DNA from: Hyphococcus sp. | GTDB lineage: Bacteria > Pseudomonadota > Alphaproteobacteria > Caulobacterales > Parvularculaceae | Direction of reading: 5' to 3' | DNA length: 16,724 bases | Assembly (NCBI GenBank): GCA_021604605.1 | Contig: BQJH01000031.1 | Coordinates: 1 to 16,724 of the forward strand | In this document: one piece after another, positions 7,876-14,838 of the stretch | How the letters are laid out: every line of letters starts with the position of its first letter | Numbering within the stretch: the stretch's first letter is position 1 | Position numbers and translations under genes: made by a program | Notes under the pieces: model-generated | What the model was told of the DNA's origin: nothing | Database searches by the model: none | What the model saw: the letters and a program-made list of their open reading frames with translations, nothing else

Positions 7876-8244
7876 ATGGCGGTAAGTGAAGCGGAAAGCG
7901 CGGTGATGGAAGCTTTGTGGGTTGAAAGCCCGCTAAGCGCTGAAGAGATTATCGAGCGGGTTGCCGATCAACATGATTGGCGCGCCGTCACAGTGAAGAC
8001 GTTGCTGAACCGTCTCCTCAAGAAAAATGCGATCAGCGCCAAGAGGGATGGGCGGCGCTATCTTTATGAACCACTACTCAACCGCACGGACTATGTTCAG
8101 ACGCAAAGCCAGAGTCTTATCGATCGGCTTTTCGATGGACGGGTCGGATCGTTGGTGACGCATTTTTCCGAAAACAAAAAACTCACCGATGAGGATGTCG
8201 CCGACTTGAAGCGCCTGATCAAGGAGCTCGAAGATGGAAGCTGA
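7876..8244 (+). CDS. blaI: BlaI/MecI/CopY family transcriptional repressor
   Basis: This 122-residue winged-helix repressor matches the BlaI/MecI length and pattern. The N-terminal DNA-binding domain (about 1-70) carries WRAVTVKTLLNRLLKK (35-50) and GRRYLYEP (59-66); a C-terminal dimerisation helix region contains SLVTHFSENKKLTDED. In staphylococcal BlaI/MecI the induced cleavage falls at an Asn-Phe bond in the equivalent NF motif; here it is His96-Phe97. The ATG at 7876 is chosen because the family N-terminus aligns and the two dyads end five bases upstream. The stop overlaps the downstream protease gene by 11 bases, implying coupled translation. It probably represses its own operon through those dyads and is relieved when the adjacent M56 protease is triggered. 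Targets elsewhere are unknown. The symbol denotes family, not beta-lactam resistance. Confidence 0.92.
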   Translation: MAVSEAESAVMEALWVESPLSAEEIIERVADQHDWRAVTVKTLLNRLLKKNAISAKRDGRRYLYEPLLNRTDYVQTQSQSLIDRLFDGRVGSLVTHFSENKKLTDEDVADLKRLIKELEDGS

Positions 8245-9820
8245 TTTCTTAAATACGCTTTTGCAAATAACGATAGCGATCAGCGTTGCAATTGTTGTCA
8301 CGCTTCTTTTGCGGCGTTCTGTTCGTACACGGCTTGGCGCACGCAATGCTTACGCCCTCTGGGCGATCGTACCGTTTGCAGCGGCGGCAGTTTTACTGCC
8401 GGCACGGCGGATTATTGAAACGCTTCCCGACAATACGCTTATAGACACACTCGCGGCGCCATTACCGCGCGGGCCAATCATACAGCCGGAAATTACTGAG
8501 GTAGCCGCCCCGGCGATGTCAGCGCTGAATACGAGTGCAATGGAGTGGGACACAGTCTTCTGTTTCATCTGGGGCATTGGCCTCATCAGTGCTTTGGGAT
8601 TGTTGGTATGGCGCCAGCGGCGGTTTTTGAAAAAACTCGGAGAGCTGGAACGATCAACTTACGATGGAGTCTCGGTTTATAAAACGAATGCTGTTGGTAT
8701 CGGGCCGGCCCTTGTCGGCGCTTTTCAACCCCGTCTGATTGTGCCGGCTGATTTTGAACAGCGATACACGCCAAAGGAGCGCGCCTTGGTGCTCGCTCAT
8801 GAGCATGTGCATCTGTCTCGCCGGGATGTACAGATCAATGGTTTGGTTGCTGTCCTTGGTTGCATCTTCTGGTTCAATCCGCTTTTTGCGTTTGCTGCAA
8901 TAAGAATGCGTGAAGATCAGGAAATGGCTTGTGACGCTGAGGTTCTGGCGCAGAAAACATCTGCGCGTGGAGATTACGCTCGGGCTTTATTCAAGACACA
9001 ACTATTTTCCGGCGCAGTCCCGATGGGATGCGCTTGGCCGTCAGCCGGGGCTCATCCCTTGAGAACTCGCATGACGGCTTTGACCCATAAAAAGAATAGT
9101 CAGATTAGTGAACGTATTGGCGCTTTTGTCATTGTCTGTATCGTCCTTATTGGCGGGACCTTTGCATGGGCGATGCAGCCGCCAGTTGTTTCGGTTGTTA
9201 TGGATGATACGTCACCGATGACATTATCCTCCCCAACACCTTCCAGCGCACCAACTGCGCCAACCCCTTCAGTGCGATCAAATACTACAGACGCCAGCGC
9301 TTCTTATATTGATAGGCTCGCCTCGGCGGGGTTGAAAAATTTAACCGTCGACCAGCTTATTGCTCTCAAGGTTCATAATGTTGGCGTTGAAGAGATAAAA
9401 TCCGCCAGGCAATTAGGCTTTGATCCGACGCCAGATAATCTGGTTGCCATGGCCGTCGCGAATGTGACACCGGCGTTTGTTGCCAGTGTGCGGGCTCAAG
9501 GTTGGCAGGACGTGAGCGTACATGAATTGGTATCGATGCAACATATGGGCGTTGATCCGGCAGACGCGAAAAAATTTGAAGCTCTTGGCCTTGAAGATAT
9601 GAGCATCCAGCAATTGACAAGCTTTGCGGCGATGAATGTCACGGTGGACTATGTTCGCTCCCTTCAGGCTGCGGGAATTACGGAAAAAAACCCGGACGCT
9701 TATGCCAGAGCTTTAGCGATGGGCATCACGCCTGAATTCATCGCTGAAGCGCGCCGCCGTGGTTTTGATGAGCTAACACTCGACAAGCTCGCTCGTCTGA
9801 AATCCGTCAATATTTTCTAA
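8234..9820 (+). CDS. M56 (BlaR1-type) membrane metalloprotease with a repeat-array C-terminus
   Basis: The 528-residue protein has a BlaR1-like zinc protease core. Membrane segments lie at about 7-27, 40-56, 107-126, around 203-224 and 294-313. The zinc motif is HEHVH (H189, E190, H193), with downstream REDQEMACDAEVL (226-238) as in M56 enzymes. After the last membrane segment comes a Thr/Ser/Pro-rich linker (about 325-355). There is no penicillin-binding domain (no STxK/KTG, too short). Residues 356-528 are instead about five 28-29-residue units related to those of the secreted protein encoded next. By analogy with BlaR1, a periplasmic event sensed by the array would activate cytosolic cleavage of BlaI. 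It overlaps blaI by 11 bases and lies 32 bases before the next gene. The protease core is confident; the sensing role is inference. Confidence 0.9.
   Translation: MEADFLNTLLQITIAISVAIVVTLLLRRSVRTRLGARNAYALWAIVPFAAAAVLLPARRIIETLPDNTLIDTLAAPLPRGPIIQPEITEVAAPAMSALNTSAMEWDTVFCFIWGIGLISALGLLVWRQRRFLKKLGELERSTYDGVSVYKTNAVGIGPALVGAFQPRLIVPADFEQRYTPKERALVLAHEHVHLSRRDVQINGLVAVLGCIFWFNPLFAFAAIRMREDQEMACDAEVLAQKTSARGDYARALFKTQLFSGAVPMGCAWPSAGAHPLRTRMTALTHKKNSQISERIGAFVIVCIVLIGGTFAWAMQPPVVSVVMDDTSPMTLSSPTPSSAPTAPTPSVRSNTTDASASYIDRLASAGLKNLTVDQLIALKVHNVGVEEIKSARQLGFDPTPDNLVAMAVANVTPAFVASVRAQGWQDVSVHELVSMQHMGVDPADAKKFEALGLEDMSIQQLTSFAAMNVTVDYVRSLQAAGITEKNPDAYARALAMGITPEFIAEARRRGFDELTLDKLARLKSVNIF
9299..9817 (+). 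repeat. 28-29-residue repeat array in the M56 protease C-terminus
   Basis: These are protein-level repeats at residues 356-528. Aligned signature positions are 381, 409, 438, 467, 496 and 525, spacings 28, 29, 29, 29, 29. Each unit reads roughly (V/M)xN-V-T-x-x-(F/Y)-V-x-x-x-(R/Q)-x-x-G followed by a variable stretch and (D/Q)xLxxxxx. Only the first unit keeps the His of the VHDVT signature (KVHNV); later ones have MN or MG, so this array is more diverged than the one encoded downstream. It ends partway through a unit (LKSVNIF), at the same phase as the neighbour's array. Confidence 0.8.
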
Positions 9821-9852
9821 AAGTAATAGTTCTAGTTGAAGGAAGTGAAACG

Positions 9853-10959
9853 ATGACGCGCAAACTACCTGCATTCTTTTTTACGATGTTCTTTGTGTTG
9901 GCCTCTGGTTTTGCGGTTTCGGCCGCCTCCGTTGAGGGGACATGGGCGCTGGTCAAAGGGGATAAACCCGATGAGGTCCATGTAACATTTAATCGGTCAT
10001 CCAGTCGTCATAACACTTGGCATATTGGGCGCGATTTTAAGACCGCCGAGTTTTCTGGGCTGGATCTCAGTAAGTCGGGGCGTCAAGATGTTCGCTTCAC
10101 TTTAAAACGTGATGCTGGCGATATCACCGGGGAGGGCGTTGTCCTGAACGGTTCTGGCTCCGGGGTTTTCTCATATACTCCAAACAATTCCTATTTTGCA
10201 GAATTAAAACGTATCGGTTTTGATGGCGTTGAAGAAAAACAACAATGGTCGTTCGCCCTCACCGATGTAAGTCTGGCGTTTGCGAGAGGTATGGCGGAAC
10301 GCAATGTTCCAGGCCTTGATGCGGACCGGCTTCTTGGCTTCCGGTCTGTTGGCGGCGATCTCGCTTTTGTTGATGATTTACGCGCTGCCGATATTCGTAT
10401 CGATAGCGCTGACACGTTAATTGCGTTCCGCGTTCATGATGTGACAGCGGCTTTTGTGATGAACATCAGGCGGGCAGGGTTTTCCCCGACGAATGATCAG
10501 CTCGTTGCAATGGCGGTCCATGAAGTAACACCAGAATATATTGCGGAAATGAAAGCGGCTGGCTTTACTGGTGATATTAGTAATCTCGTTGCCTATCGCG
10601 TTCACGATGTGACGCCCGCCTTCGCGAAAGAAATTCGCGATATGGGCTTTTCTGTATCAGCAGATAAGTTGGTTGCACTGCGCGTCCACGACATCACGCC
10701 AGACTATATAAGAGCCATGCGCAAAGAGTTTGGTGATGACCTGACCTTGGAAAATATCATAGCAGCCACCGTCCATGATGTGACGCCTCAGTTTGTTGCA
10801 GAAATTCGGGCGCTCGGTCTTGATCCATCATTTGAACAACTAATCGCTATGGCTGTGCATGATGTGACGCCGGAATATATTCAAAAGTTAAGATCCAAGG
10901 GCATTACAACAACCGATGTTGATAAGTTGGTGGCCCTTGCCGTTCACGGCATTCACTAA
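9853..10959 (+). CDS. Secreted VHDVTP-repeat protein, partner of the BlaI-M56 operon
   Basis: The 368-residue protein begins with a clear signal peptide (MTRKLPAFFFTMFFVLASGF..., likely cleavage after about residue 24-25), so it should be periplasmic or exported. Residues 26-110 look beta-rich (EGTWALV, DVRFTLKRD, GSGVFSYTPN). The rest is a tandem repeat of 28-29 residues: two degenerate units (about 135-190), then six regular units and a closing half unit, with signature His at 195, 223, 251, 279, 308, 336 and 365. A consensus unit is VHDVTPxFVxEIRxxGFxxxxxxLVAxx, likely two helices. A good ribosome binding site (GAAGGAAG) precedes ATG 9853, 32 bases after the protease gene, so it is co-transcribed. 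Because the protease carries the same repeat, I infer homotypic binding or competition for one ligand. No enzyme motif was seen, and I do not recognise a named family. Confidence 0.85.
   Translation: MTRKLPAFFFTMFFVLASGFAVSAASVEGTWALVKGDKPDEVHVTFNRSSSRHNTWHIGRDFKTAEFSGLDLSKSGRQDVRFTLKRDAGDITGEGVVLNGSGSGVFSYTPNNSYFAELKRIGFDGVEEKQQWSFALTDVSLAFARGMAERNVPGLDADRLLGFRSVGGDLAFVDDLRAADIRIDSADTLIAFRVHDVTAAFVMNIRRAGFSPTNDQLVAMAVHEVTPEYIAEMKAAGFTGDISNLVAYRVHDVTPAFAKEIRDMGFSVSADKLVALRVHDITPDYIRAMRKEFGDDLTLENIIAATVHDVTPQFVAEIRALGLDPSFEQLIAMAVHDVTPEYIQKLRSKGITTTDVDKLVALAVHGIH
10426..10956 (+). repeat. VHDVTP repeat array in the secreted protein
   Basis: These are protein-level repeats at residues 192-368, preceded by two degenerate units from about residue 135. 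Signature His spacings are 28, 28, 28, 29, 28, 29. The invariant core is V-H-(D/E)-(V/I)-T-(P/A)-x-(F/Y), followed by a basic amphipathic stretch (EIRxxGF) and a second helix-like stretch ending LVAxxV. DNA copies have drifted but still share runs such as CATGATGTGACGCC near 10773 and 10859, which points to duplication followed by selection on protein. Confidence 0.88.
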
Positions 10960-11029
10960 CGCCACTATCGCGGCCTTGATTTTACGGGCGACACACTTCA
11001 ACTTAACTCCCAGATTTTTAGTCAACGAG

Positions 11030-11041
11030 AGGAGGTGATCC
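11030..11041 (+). promoter_or_regulatory. Extended Shine-Dalgarno, 12-base match to the 16S rRNA tail
   Basis: AGGAGGTGATCC is the full complement of the usual bacterial 16S 3' tail GGAUCACCU. The GGAGG core lies seven bases before ATG 11043, an ideal spacing. No other start in the window has a comparable site. It is the main support for the 25-codon gene that follows. Confidence 0.65.
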
Positions 11042-11042
11042 G

Positions 11043-11120
11043 ATGTCCAGTGATTTCAATAAGCCTATGAGGTCTTTGCGGAAGGTACATTTGTCGGAGC
11101 AGCCTCTGACGGATGGCTAA
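11043..11120 (+). CDS. Possible 25-residue small protein
   Basis: The ORF runs ATG to TAA for 25 codons, starting MSSDFNKPMRSLRKVH and ending PLTDG. It is mildly basic, with no cysteines, no membrane segment and no recognisable family. Evidence for translation is the exceptional ribosome binding site at optimal distance and the strong terminator about 70 bases after the stop, which together make a compact transcription unit end. It lies 83 bases after the secreted repeat gene on the same strand, so it may be the last gene of that operon or have its own weak promoter (TTGATT at 10976-10981 is a poor candidate). It does not lead any downstream + gene, so it is not an attenuator peptide. Alternatively the stretch is a 3'-UTR RNA. 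Coding status is uncertain. Confidence 0.45.
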   Translation: MSSDFNKPMRSLRKVHLSEQPLTDG

Positions 11121-11188
11121 CTGCCCGGATTAGAAAACGATCCTGAGACCCAAAGCTAAAGGGAATCGCGATCCTTTTTAAGGATTGA

Positions 11189-11216
11189 GGGCCGCTCGAT
11201 AGAGCGGCCCTTTTTT
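11189..11216 (+). terminator. Intrinsic terminator of the blaI-M56-repeat operon
   Basis: A perfect 9-bp stem GGGCCGCTC / GAGCGGCCC with a GATA loop (11189-11210) is followed by six T. It works in the + direction only, because the opposite side lacks a T run. A smaller hairpin, ATCCTT-TTT-AAGGAT (11171-11185), sits just before it. It separates the operon from the convergent TonB receptor gene. Confidence 0.93.
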
Positions 11217-11239
11217 ATTCTCAATATTAACTGTGACGT

Positions 11240-13537
11240 TTAAAGATCAATTGTAATGCCGCCGAAGATTTCACGCGGTTTGCCGGGGCGAGCGCCATAA
11301 GGACGTCTTGCGGCAACATAATTTTCGTCGAAAAGGTTCTCGACTTTAAGGCGCAAGCGAACGCCTTCTCTGATTTCATAATAGACTGCAAGATCGACAA
11401 TTGTGCGTGCATCAATGCGTTCAAGCGCTGGAATAGTTCCTTGCCCCGGCAATCCGCGCGTCTCACCGACATAACTAAGGTCCGCATTGGCGCCCCAGTT
11501 TGAGCCTTCAACACCTGCGGAGAGATATAATTGTTGTCCGGGAACGTAAGGGAGTTCGTCTCCTGCCGTGATGTCGCCAAAGATGCCACTATCAACGGTG
11601 CTCTTAAATTCAGTTTCGGTATACGTGTAAGCAACAGAAACCGGAAACTTGTAGCGGGATGATCCGCCAAAAGCATTTCCAAGATCGACCCCGGCGACAA
11701 CTTCAAGGCCATAGACATCCGCCTCGCCAGCATTGTCCGTATCGCCTATATCGCACTCGCTGCCGCCAGTTGAGTTTGTGCATTCCGCGATCAGGTTTGA
11801 GTAGTCATTGAAGAACCCGATGACTTCAAAATTGAAGAGATCGTTGGCAAAGCGCCCGCCGGCTTCATAAGCGATCGATTCTTCCGGTTCTTGAGTTCTG
11901 GAAGAAACGGAAGCGGCGGCAAATCCACGATGCGCGCCCGCAAGGAGGGCAAAATTATCCGTGACGTCAACGAGAACACTGAGGCTTGGCAAGAAAATAT
12001 CGTATGAGTTCTCGCGAATACTGTCCGGCGCTAATGAACGGTCTGGCGTGTTCCAGCGGCGTTGGCGTGTATCAACAGTTTCAAACCGAACGCCCGCAGT
12101 GATCGCCACAGGCCCGGTGCTGAATGTATCTTCCAGATAAAGTGATAAAGCTTCGGCTTTGGATAATCGATTGGCTTGAGTGCCCGGCGCATTGTCTGTG
12201 GTTTTTACGACAACGCTATTATCAATCCGATACTGATCTTGTTCCTGAAAACGATCGACCGAGTCTTCATGATAGCGGATGGAGGCAACGAGATCGTGCT
12301 CAAATCCGAGTGCATCAAAACGGAAGCTCGCCGCACTTTGAATACCGTATGTGTAGTAGCTGCGGTTATTCTGGCGAATGCCCAAGACGTCGTCAGGGCT
12401 GGTAAAGCCCGCGGGACCGCTCAGTACCTGAAACTCACGGGGACAATTTAGAAGATCAACCAAAATCTCATTGAGGCTGTTGCATGAGCCTGTGCCGGAG
12501 AGGAGAGGGGCCGTTCCGCTTGTGAAAAATGGATCAGAATTGTCAAACCGATCTAGCTTTTCCCAATTGCGGGTGAAGTCTGTGTTGTAAGCGATTGTCG
12601 TCAGTTCAATACTATCGCTCAACTCAATATTGTGCGTCAGTTGATACGTATAGTGCTCGGTATTCATTTGATCGAGTTGGCTAGCGTTGTAACGAACAAA
12701 TGGTCTTGAGCGAATATCTGTCTCGGTTAGACCTAGATAGGTTTCGTCAGAGCGTTCGTCACTGAACTGGAACTTGAATTCCAAGCTTTGCGCATAGCGG
12801 GCGCCCTCTTTTGTATAGAGCCCTATTTTTGCAACGTAATCCTGTAAGGAAAAACCGGTATCGCCCGGACCGGACTCAATTTCTTTAAAACCCTCTGCAT
12901 TATCCTGATATGTCTCGACGAGGAGGCCAACATCAAAAGGAAGTTGGTCAACGGCAAACTTGCCGCCTGCCCAGGCGTGAATGATCGAGCGTTCCTGATT
13001 ACTAACGAGAACAGAAGCATGACCGGAAAGCTCTTCAGGGATAGGCGTAGAGAAAAACTGAATGGCGCCGCCGGTTGTGTAGGGGCCATATTTGGTCGTA
13101 GACGGACCTTTTGAGATTTCAACGGCATTCATGCGGTTGGAAAACGGGAAGTAATAAGCCGAAGGCGCAGCATAGGGCGCCGGCGCCATTAAGACACCAT
13201 CTTCCATAATCAGGACTTTTGCAGACCGATCGAGTCCGGAGCCGCGCAACCCGATATTAGGGCGCAAGCCATATCCGTCTTCTTCCTGCAGGTTGATGCC
13301 TGGCACCTGTCGCAAAATACGATTGATGTCCGTGTAGCTTTGAAGCTCCAGCTTTTCTGGCGGGATAAACGTCACCGAACCAGCCACATCGCCCAAGTTT
13401 TTGGCCGTGCCGACGACGGTCATAATGTCGATATTGTTGAACTCATTCTCGCCATCGGCAAGGTCACTGGCTTGTGCTGTATGAAGGCTCAATAAGGCGC
13501 AGAGTGCGGCGGCGCCAAGGTATTTTAGTTTCAACAT
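11240..13537 (-). CDS. TonB-dependent outer-membrane receptor, FecA-like
   Basis: This 765-residue protein has a signal peptide (cleavage after about AQA, residue 23), a TonB-box-like DIMTVVG (37-43), a plug domain (about 50-165) with LRQVPGINLQEEDGYGLRP and LRGSGLDRSAKVLIMEDGV, and a 22-strand-type barrel to the end. The plug motifs resemble FecA-type ferric dicitrate receptors, so ferric chelate uptake powered by TonB-ExbBD is the likely role; the actual chelate cannot be read from sequence. Two cysteine pairs (CNSLNEILVDLLNC and ECTNSTGGSEC) probably form disulfides in extracellular loops. The last residue is Leu (ITIDL), not the usual aromatic. No FecI/FecR-type regulator and no transport genes adjoin it. 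A Fur-box-like site lies upstream. The ATG at 13537 has only a weak GAAAG ribosome binding site. Confidence 0.92.
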   Translation of the reverse strand: MLKLKYLGAAALCALLSLHTAQASDLADGENEFNNIDIMTVVGTAKNLGDVAGSVTFIPPEKLELQSYTDINRILRQVPGINLQEEDGYGLRPNIGLRGSGLDRSAKVLIMEDGVLMAPAPYAAPSAYYFPFSNRMNAVEISKGPSTTKYGPYTTGGAIQFFSTPIPEELSGHASVLVSNQERSIIHAWAGGKFAVDQLPFDVGLLVETYQDNAEGFKEIESGPGDTGFSLQDYVAKIGLYTKEGARYAQSLEFKFQFSDERSDETYLGLTETDIRSRPFVRYNASQLDQMNTEHYTYQLTHNIELSDSIELTTIAYNTDFTRNWEKLDRFDNSDPFFTSGTAPLLSGTGSCNSLNEILVDLLNCPREFQVLSGPAGFTSPDDVLGIRQNNRSYYTYGIQSAASFRFDALGFEHDLVASIRYHEDSVDRFQEQDQYRIDNSVVVKTTDNAPGTQANRLSKAEALSLYLEDTFSTGPVAITAGVRFETVDTRQRRWNTPDRSLAPDSIRENSYDIFLPSLSVLVDVTDNFALLAGAHRGFAAASVSSRTQEPEESIAYEAGGRFANDLFNFEVIGFFNDYSNLIAECTNSTGGSECDIGDTDNAGEADVYGLEVVAGVDLGNAFGGSSRYKFPVSVAYTYTETEFKSTVDSGIFGDITAGDELPYVPGQQLYLSAGVEGSNWGANADLSYVGETRGLPGQGTIPALERIDARTIVDLAVYYEIREGVRLRLKVENLFDENYVAARRPYGARPGKPREIFGGITIDL

Positions 13538-13610
13538 TAGTACTTTCTTTCAGGGATGTTTGGGCGGTTTTATGAGAATGACTTGCAGTAACAAAAGTGC
13601 TAAATTTGCT

Positions 13611-13629
13611 AATAATGATTGTCAATTGC
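13611..13629 (-). promoter_or_regulatory. Fur-box-like operator over the TonB receptor promoter
   Basis: On the minus strand GCAATTGACAATCATTATT agrees with the 19-bp Fur consensus at 14 positions by my alignment, including the unbroken AATCATTAT half. It contains a perfect -35 TTGACA (13625-13620); a 17-base spacer leads to a weak -10, TAGCAC (13602-13597). Its position, about 75-90 bases before the receptor start and over the -35, fits repression by an iron-loaded regulator. Confidence 0.6.
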
Positions 13630-13735
13630 AGATTTGACGCAGGCGATATTTTTAAGGGCCTCTGTGCTTTGAATGACATGGCTACCCAATCGTTCTAAGC
13701 CGGGGGGCAAGCTTATTAATCAGGGAAGACAGGGT

Positions 13736-14035
13736 ATGGTCGCGAAACTAAGCGATGCAGAGCGGCAGAAATTCTTTGAGGGTCACCCGGACTGGAATGA
13801 GGTTTCCGGGCGCGATGCGGTGGCCAGGTCGATTACATTCAAAGACTTCAACACGGCGTTTGGCTTCATGACACGGGTCGCCATCGCAGCAGAGAAGGCT
13901 GATCATCACCCCGAATGGTCAAATGTGTATAATAAGGTGGAAATCACCCTTACAACCCATGATGCAAACGGGTTAACGCTTAGAGATGTAGAGTTGGCTG
14001 ACTTTATTGATAAGGCCGCTAAACTAGACCAGTAA
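13736..14035 (+). CDS. phhB: Pterin-4a-carbinolamine dehydratase
   Basis: The 99-residue protein has the family's standard length. It dehydrates 4a-hydroxytetrahydrobiopterin, normally recycling the pterin cofactor of aromatic amino acid hydroxylases in the cytoplasm. The signature is complete: EKADHHPEWSNVYNKV (53-68, with H57, H58 and W61) and LTTHDANGLTLRD (72-84, with H75). ATG 13736 is chosen because it follows AGGGAAGACAGGG and aligns with the family; the frame stays open upstream to ATG 13673, but that extension is not family-like. No aromatic amino acid hydroxylase is in the window, so its partner is elsewhere or its role is different. It starts divergently from the TonB receptor and precedes chvI by 101 bases. 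Confidence 0.93.
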   Translation: MVAKLSDAERQKFFEGHPDWNEVSGRDAVARSITFKDFNTAFGFMTRVAIAAEKADHHPEWSNVYNKVEITLTTHDANGLTLRDVELADFIDKAAKLDQ

Positions 14036-14136
14036 CAGGTTGAAAACTGTAATGGTCACAAAACCGCCTTCGCTGCGCCTTCTATGCGCCCGGAGAAAAG
14101 CATAGTAAAAGCCTCAAATCACACGGGGAATTGAAA

Positions 14137-14832
14137 ATGGCGACAATCGCACTCGTCGACGATGATGAGAATATTTTGACATCAGTATCCATGGCCTTCG
14201 AGACCGAAGGGCATACAGTTAAGACGTTTGAGGACGGCGCTGCGGCGCTGGAGTTTATCAACGCCACACCGCCGGACCTTGTCGTCTCTGATATTAAGAT
14301 GCCGACGATGGACGGCATGGAGTTGCTGCGCCGCATCCGTCAGAACTCTGCACTCCCATTGATCTTCCTGACTTCCAAGGATGAGGAAATTGATGAAGTG
14401 CTCGGCCTCACTATGGGGGCGGATGACTATGTCAAAAAACCATTCTCGCAGCGATTGCTCATGGAGCGCGTCAAGTCCCTCTTACGCAGGGCGCAAGCGG
14501 ATGAAATACCGACCCCGGAAGATGAAAAGAAAATCCTCAAAAGAGGCAATCTGACATTAGACCCGCTTCGGCATGCCTGCTTATGGAAAGAAAAGCCGGT
14601 CGTTTTGACCGTGACCGAATTTCTGATTTTACAGTCTCTGGCGATGCGTCCCGGTTTTGTCAAAAGCCGCGACCAGTTGATGGATGCCGCCTATGATGAT
14701 CAGGTCTACGTTGATGACCGAACCATTGATAGCCACATCAAGCGGGTCAGGAAAAAGTTTCGTGGCGTTGATAATGAGTTTGATGCCATCGAAACGCTCT
14801 ATGGCGTCGGATATAAATATAAGGAAGACTAG
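14137..14832 (+). CDS. chvI: ChvI-type OmpR-family response regulator
   Basis: The 231-residue protein has a receiver domain with the acidic pocket D8-D9-D10, phosphoacceptor D52 (VVSDIKMPTMDG), the FLTSKDEEIDE segment and conserved KKPF lysine. A C-terminal winged-helix DNA-binding domain ends in TIDSHIKRVRKKF...YGVGYKY. The receiver matches alphaproteobacterial ChvI closely. ChvI, with ChvG and often ExoR, controls envelope, exopolysaccharide, motility and acid-stress genes in rhizobia and Agrobacterium; here the regulon is inferred only in outline. ATG 14137 is chosen over TTG 14131 because GGGGA lies seven bases before it and the product begins like ChvI (MATIALVDDD). chvG follows after six bases. 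pckA, next to chvI in several rhizobia, is not present here. Confidence 0.93.
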   Translation: MATIALVDDDENILTSVSMAFETEGHTVKTFEDGAAALEFINATPPDLVVSDIKMPTMDGMELLRRIRQNSALPLIFLTSKDEEIDEVLGLTMGADDYVKKPFSQRLLMERVKSLLRRAQADEIPTPEDEKKILKRGNLTLDPLRHACLWKEKPVVLTVTEFLILQSLAMRPGFVKSRDQLMDAAYDDQVYVDDRTIDSHIKRVRKKFRGVDNEFDAIETLYGVGYKYKED

Positions 14833-14838
14833 CCGATT

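Noticed and set aside
8234..9820. Beta-lactamase or methicillin-resistance sensor (true BlaR1/MecR1)
   Set aside because: The penicillin-binding sensor domain is missing and no beta-lactamase or PBP gene is adjacent. Only the protease core is BlaR1-like.
11030..11041. Match to the reverse complement of the 16S rRNA 3' end, as a possible rRNA fragment
   Set aside because: The match is only 12 bases and is followed immediately by an ATG at correct spacing. A strong ribosome binding site explains it.
13464..13679. A 71-codon minus-strand frame across the TonB receptor start and promoter
   Set aside because: It overlaps the receptor's signal peptide in another frame and runs through the Fur-like site and promoter. 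No family character was seen.
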